Positions 19,001 to 26,688 of a stretch of DNA of 64,000 bases are shown one piece after another. Within the stretch, counting starts at the first letter, position 1. Each line of letters starts with the position of its first letter. Under the pieces are notes generated by a model. That model saw only the letters and a program-made list of their open reading frames with translations, ran no database searches and had not been told where the DNA came from. The DNA comes from DASRDU01 sp035652435 (GTDB lineage: Bacteria; Acidobacteriota; Blastocatellia; RBC074). Both the position numbers and the translations under genes were made by a program. The DNA lies in contig DASRDU010000081.1 of assembly GCA_035652435.1 (NCBI GenBank), positions 1 through 64,000 on the forward strand, in the 5' to 3' direction.

Positions 19001-20044
19001 GACCTGACGCGCCGTGCCAAAGAGGGCGAGGACGTACTGGGTCTGGCGACAAAGGCGGTCAACGTCATGCTCGACAACTTCAGCACCATGCTGGCCGAGG
19101 TCAGGCAGATCGGACTGTCGGTTTCGAGCAGCGCCACGCAGATTCAGGCCGCCTCCGAGCAGATCGCCACCGGCTCGCAGCGCCAGGCCGATGAGATCAC
19201 CAACACCTCGAGCGCCGTCGAAGAGATGGCCGCCTCGATGAAGCAGGTCTCGAAGAACTCCGAGGCCTCGGCCGACGCCGCCCGGCGCGCGTTGCAGATG
19301 GCCGAGAACGGCGACCGCTCGATGCGCCTGACGACCGAGGCGATGAGCCGCATTGAATCGGCGGTTCAGAAGACTTCTGAAAAAATGCGGGTCCTCGGGA
19401 CGCGCAGTTCTGAGATCTCGGAGATCATTGACCTGATCAACGAGATCGCGGCGCAGACCAACCTGCTCGCGCTCAACGCCGCGATCGAGGCCGCGCACGC
19501 CGGGCAGGCGGGCCTCGGCTTCAGCGTCGTCGCCGACGAAATCCGCAAGCTCGCCGAGCGGTCGTCGCGCGCCACGAAGGACGTCGGCAACCTGATCAAA
19601 TCCGTGCAGAACGAGATCACCGAAACCGTCGCCGCGATGGAGACCGGCGCGAATGAAGTGCAGGGCGGGACGCGCGTGGCGCAGGAGGCGGGGCAGGCGC
19701 TGCAGGAGATTTCGAGCGCCGTCCGCCAGTCGGCCGAGCTGATCGAGGAGATTTCGGCGGCTTCGGAAGAGCAGGCCACGATCACCGTCAACCTGGCCGA
19801 GGCGATGCAGATCATTTCGGGCATCACCATCGAAACCTCGGCGGGCGCGCACGAGACGGCGCAGACGCTCCAGGGAATGGTCGGGCTGTCGGAGCAGCTC
19901 AACAAGGCCATCTCCCAGTTCAAGGTGAACTCCGAGCCGCCGTCGGCGTCGTTCAGGGTTTCAGCGTCTTCGATCAATCCCGGGCAGTTGCGGGGGACGC
20001 GGGAACTGACCGGGTATCTCCCCCAGTCTGACCGCCGGGCCTGA
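16100..20044 (+). CDS. Methyl-accepting chemotaxis protein with four PAS domains
   Basis: This 1314-residue transmembrane chemoreceptor has TM1 at about 38-61, a periplasmic sensor of about 300 residues (Cache-like by size and fold signals) and TM2 at about 367-391. A HAMP domain follows (391-440), then four PAS domains (about 455-570, 585-700, 705-825 and 830-945). A second HAMP-like linker (about 950-1005) leads to the signalling coiled coil, whose hairpin tip is at about 1108-1140 (IAAQTNLLALNAAIEAAHAG, then GFSVVADEIRKLAE). It controls CheA through CheW. No CheR-binding C-terminal pentapeptide is seen. It leads a run of ten chemosensory genes, so it is the dedicated receptor of this array. 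Confidence 0.93.
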   Translation: MSNSLNSTAASQPPTANSRFDLLVMLGRAGIRTLKMKLFLVILGLTGLSILITCLAALLGFNKAIETGAGLRYVAGSNAETADLLIAENIRFVRTIANDEVIVAAAERSAVEAEKAGINHIPDETEIRDLEERYKASRALSTNEAVNDFLRDKRSFKGVYDRLFFTNRYGLNVGMTSMPEDFVQSDEGWWQEAMKKGWSLSDVKFDPQTKAFSLEINIAIPSPKGGYNGVLKAKYNLQDVQDFIGRFRQYQSGYAFAVNRQGQVVLHPDAGLRNLGIGEALTRLGYSEAKNIESQLTSVASRQHDQQGGTIYSEGINGKTHQAEERILSFEVSKGFSDKSIDFPGFGWVFVVDNSKAEVTAPASRMIWIIGAIGLASALLFGGLAFLFARGVSGKIENFLSVTEQVSAGRMDAQVRISTGDELETLAGRFNTMVWHLVESARAEKEQREAIRQSEARYRDILSSVEDGYYEVDLADSLVFFNDSFLRISGYSGAELKGLKFSELAIPETWDGVREAMKETRRTGTPNPRVEYQVMRKDGAIRSIEISIALIRDEQDQPKGFRGVFRDVTDRLEAEAEVRRNWEFLAQILNSLREPIFVKNEKHQWILLNEAFCALVGRTKKELMGKTDYDFFPKEQADIFWEKDNKVFTTGVSDENEESNTDAFGVTRTVITRKALLTDSSGQRVLVGVIRDITSDKQAETALRTSREFLENVIDAMTDPILVKDDQLRLVLVNDAACRLDGNPKEKLIGKTLYDRKSKEEADKGTADDMEFLTTGRGAEFEETKFSPDGEMRHMITRKSSFTDSSGKRFLVITLRDNTARKQAEEAVRRNENRLHRIVESLDEVAVEIDSNGTYVNIWTNNTLLLGRPREEMLGRRIDELNSAEAAAHQMAVIRRVLETGKAATDEYPNNTGRWIMSRVSAIPAADGVSQNVCLLGRDITERREAEEALQHNLAAFLEAASAVSEGDLTRRAKEGEDVLGLATKAVNVMLDNFSTMLAEVRQIGLSVSSSATQIQAASEQIATGSQRQADEITNTSSAVEEMAASMKQVSKNSEASADAARRALQMAENGDRSMRLTTEAMSRIESAVQKTSEKMRVLGTRSSEISEIIDLINEIAAQTNLLALNAAIEAAHAGQAGLGFSVVADEIRKLAERSSRATKDVGNLIKSVQNEITETVAAMETGANEVQGGTRVAQEAGQALQEISSAVRQSAELIEEISAASEEQATITVNLAEAMQIISGITIETSAGAHETAQTLQGMVGLSEQLNKAISQFKVNSEPPSASFRVSASSINPGQLRGTRELTGYLPQSDRRA

Positions 20045-20088
20045 GTAGTGACCGATTCTTTACCGGGAGAGCGGAAGAAGGACGAGCT

Positions 20089-20592
20089 ATGAGACGACAA
20101 GTGATTGTCTTCAAAGTCGGTGACGGGGAGTTCGCCGTCGACATCATGGCGATCAGGGAGGTCAAGCTGATGCAGGAGATCACGCCCGTCCCCGAGACCC
20201 CCGAATACGTCGAGGGCGTGCTGAACCTGAGGGGCAGTCTCGTCCCGGTTCTCGACCTGCGCAAAAGGATGCGGGCCGGGCGCCGGGCCGTGACCGACCA
20301 GACCAGAATCATCATCGCCCGGCCGGATGACAAACTGGTCGGGCTGATCGTGGATCACGCGTCGGATTTCATCCGCGTCAATGACGAGGAGGTTGACCGG
20401 GCCCCGGAGATGCTCTCCGAGATCGGCGCGACTTACGTGACCGGGGTGATCAGGCGGGACCATCGGGTGATCGCGCTGATAGATTTGAAAAAGGCGCTCG
20501 GCGAAGCGGTCTTCGACGAACTGGATGGAGTGATCGAGGCGCTGGCACAAACTGCGGCGGGGGTGATTCCGATGCAGGCTGCCCAGAGGTGA
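20089..20592 (+). CDS. cheW: CheW adaptor protein
   Basis: This 167-residue single CheW domain has the conserved NLRGSLVPVLDLR segment (about residues 47-59) that contacts receptors and the CheA P5 domain. It couples the MCP to CheA in the array. The gene lies 44 bp after the MCP and 4 bp before cheR. Confidence 0.93.
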   Translation: MRRQVIVFKVGDGEFAVDIMAIREVKLMQEITPVPETPEYVEGVLNLRGSLVPVLDLRKRMRAGRRAVTDQTRIIIARPDDKLVGLIVDHASDFIRVNDEEVDRAPEMLSEIGATYVTGVIRRDHRVIALIDLKKALGEAVFDELDGVIEALAQTAAGVIPMQAAQR

Positions 20593-20596
20593 TTGT

Positions 20597-21472
20597 ATGA
20601 GAGAGTCAGGATCAGGTCTTGTTATTCACGCCGGCCCGGGTGCGGGTCAGCTTTCCGAGAGCGAACACCAGCTCTTCAGCGAGCTGATTTATCAAACCTG
20701 CGGCATCAGCTTCGGCAGCGAGAAGAAGACTTTTCTGGAAGCGCGCCTGCGCAAGCGCATGGAGCAGGTCGGCCTGGGCAGCATGGCCGAATATTACCAG
20801 CTCGTCAAAAGCGCCCGGGGCAAGGCCGACGAGATGTACCACCTGCTCGACGCGCTGCTGATCGGCGAGACCTCGTTCTTCCGCAACCCCCCGCAATTCG
20901 ACCTGTTCAGCAACGTGGTGCTGCCGGAACTCATCGCCCACAAGGAGAAGCACGGCATCCGCAGCCTCCGCGTCTGGAGCGCCGGCTGCTCGACCGGTCA
21001 GGAGCCTTACACCATCGCGATGGCCATCCTCGAAGCGTTCCCGCAGGTGGCCGACTGGCCACTGTTCCGGATCTACGCCTCGGACCTCTCCTTCACGTCG
21101 CTCGAACGCGCCCAGCGTGGCCATTACAGGCCGGAGCAGATGAAGGGCGTCGGCGAGAGCTGTGTGCGGAAGTATTTTCACGAGGAGCATGACCACTACG
21201 CGGTCAATGACGCCGTCAAGCGGCACGTCGTCTTCGACTATCACAACCTCAAGCACGACAACGGGCTGCTCGCCCTGGACGTGATCTTCTGCCGCAACGT
21301 GATGATCTATTACTCCCGCGAAGAGCAGCAGCGGCTGGTCAACCGCTTCGCCGACTGTCTGCTGACGGGGGGCTGGCTCTTCATCGGGCACGCGGAAAGC
21401 CTCCAGGGGATTTCCGACCGCTTCACGATGGTGCATCAGAACAAGGGCATCGCCTGGCGACTCGACAAGTGA
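20597..21472 (+). CDS. cheR: CheR receptor methyltransferase
   Basis: This 291-residue SAM-dependent methyltransferase has an N-terminal helical CheR domain (about 20-85). The catalytic domain follows with the SAM site VWSAGCSTGQEPYTIA and the C-terminal DVIFCRNVMIYYS segment. It methylates glutamates on the MCP to adapt signalling. It starts 4 bp after the cheW stop, with GAGG at the end of cheW serving as ribosome-binding site. Confidence 0.93.
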   Translation: MRESGSGLVIHAGPGAGQLSESEHQLFSELIYQTCGISFGSEKKTFLEARLRKRMEQVGLGSMAEYYQLVKSARGKADEMYHLLDALLIGETSFFRNPPQFDLFSNVVLPELIAHKEKHGIRSLRVWSAGCSTGQEPYTIAMAILEAFPQVADWPLFRIYASDLSFTSLERAQRGHYRPEQMKGVGESCVRKYFHEEHDHYAVNDAVKRHVVFDYHNLKHDNGLLALDVIFCRNVMIYYSREEQQRLVNRFADCLLTGGWLFIGHAESLQGISDRFTMVHQNKGIAWRLDK

Positions 21473-21511
21473 GGCGCCCGCGGGTGAGGGCGTCGGGTAA
21501 TTGCTACTGCT

Positions 21512-23269
21512 ATGGATGATCTGAGCAGGGAAGAACTGAACCAGTTGATGGCGATGTTTCGGCATCAGTCGCTGGAAATCCTCGACGGGATGAATCAGGA
21601 CCTGCTGGCGCTCGAGGCCGGCGGCCTGAACGAGGAGGTCATCTGTCGCGTGCGCCGCGCGGCCCACACCATCAAGGGCGATGCGGCCTGCGTTGACCTG
21701 AACGGCGTGACCGAAGTCGCGCACAAGATGGAGGACCTCTTCGATCAGGTCCTCTCGGACGTCCGGAAATTCAACCCCGAGATCGTGGACGTGATTCTGG
21801 CCGGGCTCGACGCGATCAGGGCCGCGCTCGAAGGCGACGAGGTGCGGGACCTCGCGCCCGACGAGGTCGGCCGAATCTGCGCGCGCTTCAACGCGCCCGA
21901 GCTGCTCGCGCCGGAGCAGGGGGAGAACCCCGGAACCGCAGACCCGGAAGTAAGGTGCGGGGTCGTCGTCGAAGACGCGCCCGCGCCCGCCGCCAGTGTC
22001 AAAGCAGCAGCCGCGCGGCAGGATTACGTACGCGTGGACGCCGGGGTGATTGACGCGCTGATGAATCTGGCCGGCGAAATGATCATCGCCAGCTCGGTGA
22101 TGAATCAGGTCGGAGTCGAAATCGCGGACGCGCTGCCGAAAAGTGACGTGGCCCGGAACTTCGGCGGCGTGCAGGCGCGCCTCAACAAGCTGATCGCCGA
22201 GCTGCAGAAGAGCGTGCTGGAAATGCGGATGGTCCCGATCAGCCAGCTCTTCCGCCGCTTCAATCGGTCAATGCGCGAGCTGGCCGGCGAGACGGGCAAA
22301 CAGCTCGAGCTGGTCACCGCGGGCGAGGAGACGGAACTCGACCGCTCGGTCGTGGACCTGCTCTACGAGCCGCTCCTGCACCTGCTCCGCAACGCCGTGG
22401 ATCACGGGCTCGAAACGACCGAGCAGCGCGTTGCCGCCGGCAAACCGGCCGCCGGCACGGTCAGGCTCGCGGCTTACCACGAAGGCAATCAGATCGTCGT
22501 CGAAGTCGCCGACGACGGGCGCGGGATTGACGTCGAGGCGCTCAGGGCGAAGGCGACCGCGACGGGCGAACTGAGCGCGAGCGAAAGTTCGGCGCTCCCT
22601 GACGACGAGGCGATGAACCTGATCTTCCTGCCGGGCCTCTCCACGGCGAAGGAGATCACTTTCGTCTCGGGCCGCGGCGTCGGGATGGCCGCCGTCAAGA
22701 GCGCGATCGAACACCTGCGCGGCACGATCAACGTCCGGAGCGAGAAGGGCCGGGGCACCACTTTCACGCTGCGCCTGCCGCTCACGCTGGCCGTCATCAG
22801 GGCCCTGCTCTTTACCACGAGCGGGCGGCTCTACGCGCTGCCACTGCTCTCGACGAGCGAAATCTCGCAGACCACCGCCGACGCAATTCAGCACGTTGAC
22901 GGGGTCGAGACCTGGCGGCTGCGCGACCAGTGGGTCTCACTGATCAGGCCGGGCGTCGTGCTGAAACACGAGCGGCGCCGGGGCGGCAAAGGCGCGCGGC
23001 TGCGGCCGGCGGACGAGGCGATTTTCGTCGTCATGCTGAAGTCGGGAAACATGAGATTCGGGGTCATCGCCGACGAGGTACTCGGCGAGCAGGAACTGGT
23101 CATCAAGCCGCTCGACACCGAGTGGCTGCAGAGCGACGTCCTCGCCGGGGCCTCGGTGCTGGGCGACGGGCGGGTCGTCCTCATCCTCGACGCGAACATG
23201 CTGATTCGCAAGGCGGCCAGACACGAGCGCGACCGGGCCGCCGGGATCGGAATTTATACCACGGGCTGA
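21512..23269 (+). CDS. cheA: CheA histidine kinase lacking a P2 domain
   Basis: This 585-residue CheA has an Hpt domain at 1-110 with phospho-accepting His52 (AAHTIKGDA), a Pro/Ala linker (about 135-165), a dimerisation helix pair (about 168-240), a HATPase domain (about 245-425) and a CheW-like P5 domain (about 430-585). The ATPase carries an N box near 283-300 (LLRNAVDHGLE), a G1 box near 332 (DDGRGID) and a G2 box near 385 (SGRGVGMAAV). The linker runs straight from Hpt to the dimerisation domain, so the response-regulator-binding P2 domain is missing and the protein is shorter than enterobacterial CheA. It phosphorylates CheB and the CheY-like receivers. Confidence 0.93.
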   Translation: MDDLSREELNQLMAMFRHQSLEILDGMNQDLLALEAGGLNEEVICRVRRAAHTIKGDAACVDLNGVTEVAHKMEDLFDQVLSDVRKFNPEIVDVILAGLDAIRAALEGDEVRDLAPDEVGRICARFNAPELLAPEQGENPGTADPEVRCGVVVEDAPAPAASVKAAAARQDYVRVDAGVIDALMNLAGEMIIASSVMNQVGVEIADALPKSDVARNFGGVQARLNKLIAELQKSVLEMRMVPISQLFRRFNRSMRELAGETGKQLELVTAGEETELDRSVVDLLYEPLLHLLRNAVDHGLETTEQRVAAGKPAAGTVRLAAYHEGNQIVVEVADDGRGIDVEALRAKATATGELSASESSALPDDEAMNLIFLPGLSTAKEITFVSGRGVGMAAVKSAIEHLRGTINVRSEKGRGTTFTLRLPLTLAVIRALLFTTSGRLYALPLLSTSEISQTTADAIQHVDGVETWRLRDQWVSLIRPGVVLKHERRRGGKGARLRPADEAIFVVMLKSGNMRFGVIADEVLGEQELVIKPLDTEWLQSDVLAGASVLGDGRVVLILDANMLIRKAARHERDRAAGIGIYTTG

Positions 23270-23282
23270 AATCGGGCTGACA

Positions 23283-24383
23283 ATGGCTACAGAGACTGAC
23301 CAGATGCAGACAAATACGAAGCCCATCAGAGTGCTGGTGGTTGATGACTCGGCCGTCATGCGCAAGCTGATCAGCAACCTGCTGGAGAAGGATGACGAGA
23401 TCACCGTCGTGGCGACGGCGATGGACGGCATCTTCGCGCTCGCCAAGCTGGAGCAGTTCCGCCCCGACGTCGTCACGCTCGACGTTGATATGCCGAGGGC
23501 CGACGGCCTGAGCATCCTCAGGCAGATTGTCGCCCAGTCGGCCGTGCCGGTCGTGATGCTGAGTTCGCTGACCGCGACCGGCGCGCGGACGGCGATGGAG
23601 GCGCTCGAAATCGGGGCCGTTGACGTCGTCTGCAAGCCGAAGACCGCCGCCCGGATCGGCGAGGTCGCGAAAGAACTGATCGAGAAGGTCAAGGCCGCCA
23701 CGCACGGCCGCATCCGGCAGGGCGAGGGCGTCGCGGTCAGGCCGGGTGAAGGCGCGCGGGCGAGGGCGAGCGGCCGGGAGGTGAAGATCGTCGCCGTCGG
23801 CGCTTCCTCCGGCGGGCCGCATGCGCTGCGGCAGTGGCTGCCGCAGATCCCGGCCGACTTCCCGTGCCCCATCGTTATTGCTCAGCACCTGCCGGAAACC
23901 TTCACGACGACCTTCGCGAAGTGGCTCGATGAAATCTGTCAGATCGAAGTGCGCGAGGCGAAGGCCGGCGACCCGGTCGTGCCCGGCTGCGCGCTGATCG
24001 CGCCCGGCGACGCGCATTTAACAGTCAGAAGAAAGGCGGCGGGCGTCGAGGCCGTGCTTGACCGGAGCGGCCTGGTCAACGGCCACATGCCTTCGGTCGA
24101 AGTCCTCTTCCGCTCCGTCGCGGCCGAGTACGGGAGCGAGGCGGTGGCGCTGATTATGACCGGGATGGGCGACGACGGGGCCGAGGGCGTCGGCGAAATC
24201 AAGCGCCGCGGGGGGCACACCATCGCCCAGGATGAAGAGAGTTGCATGATTTTCGGCATGCCCAAAGTGGCAATCAGAAGAGGCTACGTGGATCAGGTCA
24301 TCCCGCTCAACCGGATCGCGGAGTATCTGGTCGCCACAGTCGGACTGACCACCAAAGCGGAGATACGCGGCAATGCAAAATGA
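23283..24383 (+). CDS. cheB: CheB receptor methylesterase
   Basis: This 366-residue protein has an N-terminal receiver (acidic pair Asp21-Asp22, phospho-acceptor Asp67 in TLDVDMP) joined by a linker to the C-terminal methylesterase. The esterase shows a Ser-His-Asp set: Ser in VGASSGGPHAL (about 175), His in IAQHLPE (about 200) and Asp in TGMGDDGAEG (about 294). It removes methyl groups placed by CheR when phosphorylated by CheA. It starts 13 bp after cheA, and its end overlaps the next receiver gene by 11 bp. Confidence 0.94.
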   Translation: MATETDQMQTNTKPIRVLVVDDSAVMRKLISNLLEKDDEITVVATAMDGIFALAKLEQFRPDVVTLDVDMPRADGLSILRQIVAQSAVPVVMLSSLTATGARTAMEALEIGAVDVVCKPKTAARIGEVAKELIEKVKAATHGRIRQGEGVAVRPGEGARARASGREVKIVAVGASSGGPHALRQWLPQIPADFPCPIVIAQHLPETFTTTFAKWLDEICQIEVREAKAGDPVVPGCALIAPGDAHLTVRRKAAGVEAVLDRSGLVNGHMPSVEVLFRSVAAEYGSEAVALIMTGMGDDGAEGVGEIKRRGGHTIAQDEESCMIFGMPKVAIRRGYVDQVIPLNRIAEYLVATVGLTTKAEIRGNAK

Positions 24384-24807
24384 AATGAATAACGAAAAAA
24401 GCAAACCTGTGACCGAAACCGGGCCGCTCAATTGTCTGATCGTGGATGATTCGGCCTTCGCCCGCCAGCGGCTGAAAAAACTCATGGAGAAGCTCATGGA
24501 GATGCGTGACTGCATCGCCAATGAGGCGGCCACGGGGCGCGAAGCGATCCAGGCTTACCAGCGCTTCAAGCCCGATCTGGTGCTGATGGACATCGTCATG
24601 CCCGATCTGGAAGGCGTCGAGGCGGTGCGCCTGATCTGCGAGACGGACCCCGGGGCCCGCGTCATTATGATGAGTTCGCTCAGTTACCAGGACAAGGTGG
24701 CCGAAGCGATGGCCGCCGGCGCGCGGGATTTCATCCCCAAGCCGGTGACCGGCGATCAGCTGCGCGAGGCCATCAACCGGGTCCTGCAGTTACCGGCTGA
24801 AGTCTGA
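24373..24807 (+). CDS. cheY: CheY-like single-domain response regulator
   Basis: This 144-residue receiver has acidic Asp25-Asp26, phospho-acceptor Asp73 (LVLMDIVMPD), a conserved Ser in MMSSLSY and the conserved Lys in FIPKP (about 127). There is an N-terminal tail of about 20 residues and no output domain, so it signals by protein-protein contact. The ATG lies inside the end of cheB (11-bp overlap), which indicates translational coupling. It is one of two stand-alone receivers in this operon. Confidence 0.9.
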   Translation: MQNEMNNEKSKPVTETGPLNCLIVDDSAFARQRLKKLMEKLMEMRDCIANEAATGREAIQAYQRFKPDLVLMDIVMPDLEGVEAVRLICETDPGARVIMMSSLSYQDKVAEAMAAGARDFIPKPVTGDQLREAINRVLQLPAEV

Positions 24808-24933
24808 AACAGAGGGAGTTCGGCCTCCGGGCGCGCGCGCGATCTGCCGGGTCGCCGGGGCCCTTTCGCCGGCGCTCCCGTCGTTTGCAGGCGCGTGCGA
24901 TCCGGCAGGTCGCGCTGCACCTCCGGAGAAGAC

Positions 24934-25398
24934 ATGCGACTGGATTTCGTCAAAATCTACCTTGATTCAATCACCGACATGCTGCGCCAGGTCATTGACC
25001 CCGAGGCCGAAGTGAGCGGGATGCGCATCGAACCCGACCCGGTCACGGGCGGCGAAGTGATGGCCATCATCGGGCTGATGGGCGAGGCCGAGGGCAAAGT
25101 GATCTTCGATCTGGAGCGACAGACCGCGATCCGCGTGGCCGGCCACATGATGGAAGAGCCGCTCACGGAACTCAACGCCGTGGCCCGCTCGGCTTTGGCC
25201 GAACTCGCCTCGATGGCGACCGGCAAGGCGCTCTCCGACATCAACGACTCGGGCACCCGCCTGCACATGAGCCCGCCGCTCGTGATCAGCGGGAGCAGTC
25301 TGGAAAGTTACGATCAAAGCCTCGAAACGCTGGTCGTGCCGGTGGACACGGCCTGCGGCGAGATTCGCATCAACATCACCGTCCGGGATCTGAAATGA
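24934..25398 (+). CDS. cheX: CheX-like protein with altered phosphatase motif
   Basis: This 154-residue CheX/CheC-type fold protein has a GKVIFDLERQTAIRVAGHMM segment and a following ALAELASMATGKALSDIN helix. CheX enzymes dephosphorylate CheY~P through an ExxN pair on this helix. Here the aligned residues are Glu90 and Ser93, so the catalytic Asn is replaced. It may have weak or no phosphatase activity, or act as a phospho-CheY-binding output. The ATG at 24934 follows GGAG with a 5-base spacer. It lies 126 bp after cheY. Confidence 0.8.
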   Translation: MRLDFVKIYLDSITDMLRQVIDPEAEVSGMRIEPDPVTGGEVMAIIGLMGEAEGKVIFDLERQTAIRVAGHMMEEPLTELNAVARSALAELASMATGKALSDINDSGTRLHMSPPLVISGSSLESYDQSLETLVVPVDTACGEIRINITVRDLK

Positions 25399-25410
25399 GG
25401 GAAAACAACC

Positions 25411-26229
25411 ATGGCAGGGAAAGCTGAAGACATACTGAGTCAGTCCGCGAAGAGCGAAGAGTTGCAGGAAATGTTCCAGAAGAGCAAGGCCTTCGCGCAG
25501 GAGCTGATGGCCGAAAACCAGCGGCTGCGCTACCGCGTCGTGCAGCTCGAAAAAGAGGGCATGGAGCTGCCCGTCAAGGTGACCGCGGAGACCGGGCAGT
25601 TGCGCGAGGAGAACAAACGCCTCGCCGAGCAGGTGGCCTTTCTCGAGAAGAAGTTCACCGAGATCGAGGAGGAGAACAAGGATTTCGCCATGCGCTTCGT
25701 CGAAGTCGAGGCGCAGAACGAGAACCTGCTGAACCTCTACGTCGCCAGCTTCCAGCTCCACTCGACGCTCGACCAGGCCGAGGTGCTGCAATGCATCAAG
25801 GAGATTCTGATCAACCTGGTCGGGACCGAGGAGTTCGGCATCTACCTGGTTGACGAGGAGTCGAGTGACCTGCTGCTGCACGGCTTCGAGGGCGAACTCG
25901 TGATCGGGCGCGGGCGCATCACGTGCGGCGAGGGCGTCGAAGGGATGGTGGCCGCCAAGGGCGAGGCGTATTACTCGGACGGCGTCGGCACGGAGGGCGA
26001 GGTCTGCGTCTGCATCCCGCTCAAGATCAAGGAGCATGTCGTCGGCGTCATCGCGATTCACCGGCTGCTCGGGCACAAGGCCACACTGACGGCGCTCGAC
26101 CACGAGCTGCTGCAGCTGCTGGCCGGGCAGGCGGCGACGGCGCTCGTGAGTTCGAAACTCTACGCCAGCGCCGACCGCAAGCTGAAAACGATGGAAGGTT
26201 TTATCAACCTCCTGCGCGCCACCAAATGA
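25411..26229 (+). CDS. Coiled-coil and GAF domain protein of the chemosensory operon
   Basis: This 272-residue soluble protein has residues 15-110 as a heptad-rich coiled coil (many Glu, Leu, Lys and Gln) and residues 115-260 as a GAF domain (LNLYVASFQLHSTL then LVGTEEFGIYLVDEE). A ligand for the GAF domain cannot be read from sequence. The coiled coil should make it a dimer or place it beside the receptor array. It begins 12 bp after cheX. A role as an accessory sensor or scaffold in this pathway is inferred from position. Confidence 0.75.
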   Translation: MAGKAEDILSQSAKSEELQEMFQKSKAFAQELMAENQRLRYRVVQLEKEGMELPVKVTAETGQLREENKRLAEQVAFLEKKFTEIEEENKDFAMRFVEVEAQNENLLNLYVASFQLHSTLDQAEVLQCIKEILINLVGTEEFGIYLVDEESSDLLLHGFEGELVIGRGRITCGEGVEGMVAAKGEAYYSDGVGTEGEVCVCIPLKIKEHVVGVIAIHRLLGHKATLTALDHELLQLLAGQAATALVSSKLYASADRKLKTMEGFINLLRATK

Positions 26230-26278
26230 TGACGGGCCCGAGTGGCCCGCCACACTTCCTTTTACAGGAGACACGGGA

Positions 26279-26665
26279 ATGAGTGAGATGTCTTTACTGA
26301 TCGTTGACGATTCCTCGACCTTCAGGCAACTGCTCAGCATGAGTCTGGCCAAACTCGACGGGATCAGTGAGCAGAGCATCGTCCAGGCCGAGAACGGGGC
26401 CGAGGCGCTCGAGAAGGTGCGGACGGGCAACTTCAGCCTCGTCCTGACCGACATCAACATGCCGCAGATGACCGGACTCGAACTGGTTCAGAAAGTCCGC
26501 CAGGAGCTGAACCGCGCCGACCTGCCGATCATCATCATCAGCACCAAGGGTTCGGAGGCCGAAGTCGAGCGGGGCATGCAGCTCGGCGCGAGCGGGTATT
26601 TGTCCAAGCCGATTTCAGTCAATCAGCTGCGCGACCTGGTGACCGGCTTCCTGAAAGATAAATAG
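26279..26665 (+). CDS. Second single-domain response regulator
   Basis: This 128-residue receiver has acidic Asp10-Asp11, phospho-acceptor Asp58 (LVLTDINMP), Ser/Thr in IIISTKGS and Lys in YLSKP. There is no output domain. Co-expression with CheA makes it a likely second phosphate acceptor (sink or alternative output). It begins 49 bp after the GAF gene, with AGGAG before the ATG. Confidence 0.88.
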   Translation: MSEMSLLIVDDSSTFRQLLSMSLAKLDGISEQSIVQAENGAEALEKVRTGNFSLVLTDINMPQMTGLELVQKVRQELNRADLPIIIISTKGSEAEVERGMQLGASGYLSKPISVNQLRDLVTGFLKDK

Positions 26666-26688
26666 CAGCGAAAGACCACAGAGGGGCT

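Noticed and set aside
17870..19852. 660-codon open frame antisense to the MCP gene
   Set aside because: It lies wholly opposite a clear coding sequence. Its product is Arg/Gly/Asp-rich with no domain, as expected from GC-rich codon bias.
24967..26460. 497-codon open frame antisense to cheX, the GAF gene and the second receiver
   Set aside because: It spans three well-supported genes on the other strand and has no recognisable motif or ribosome-binding site.
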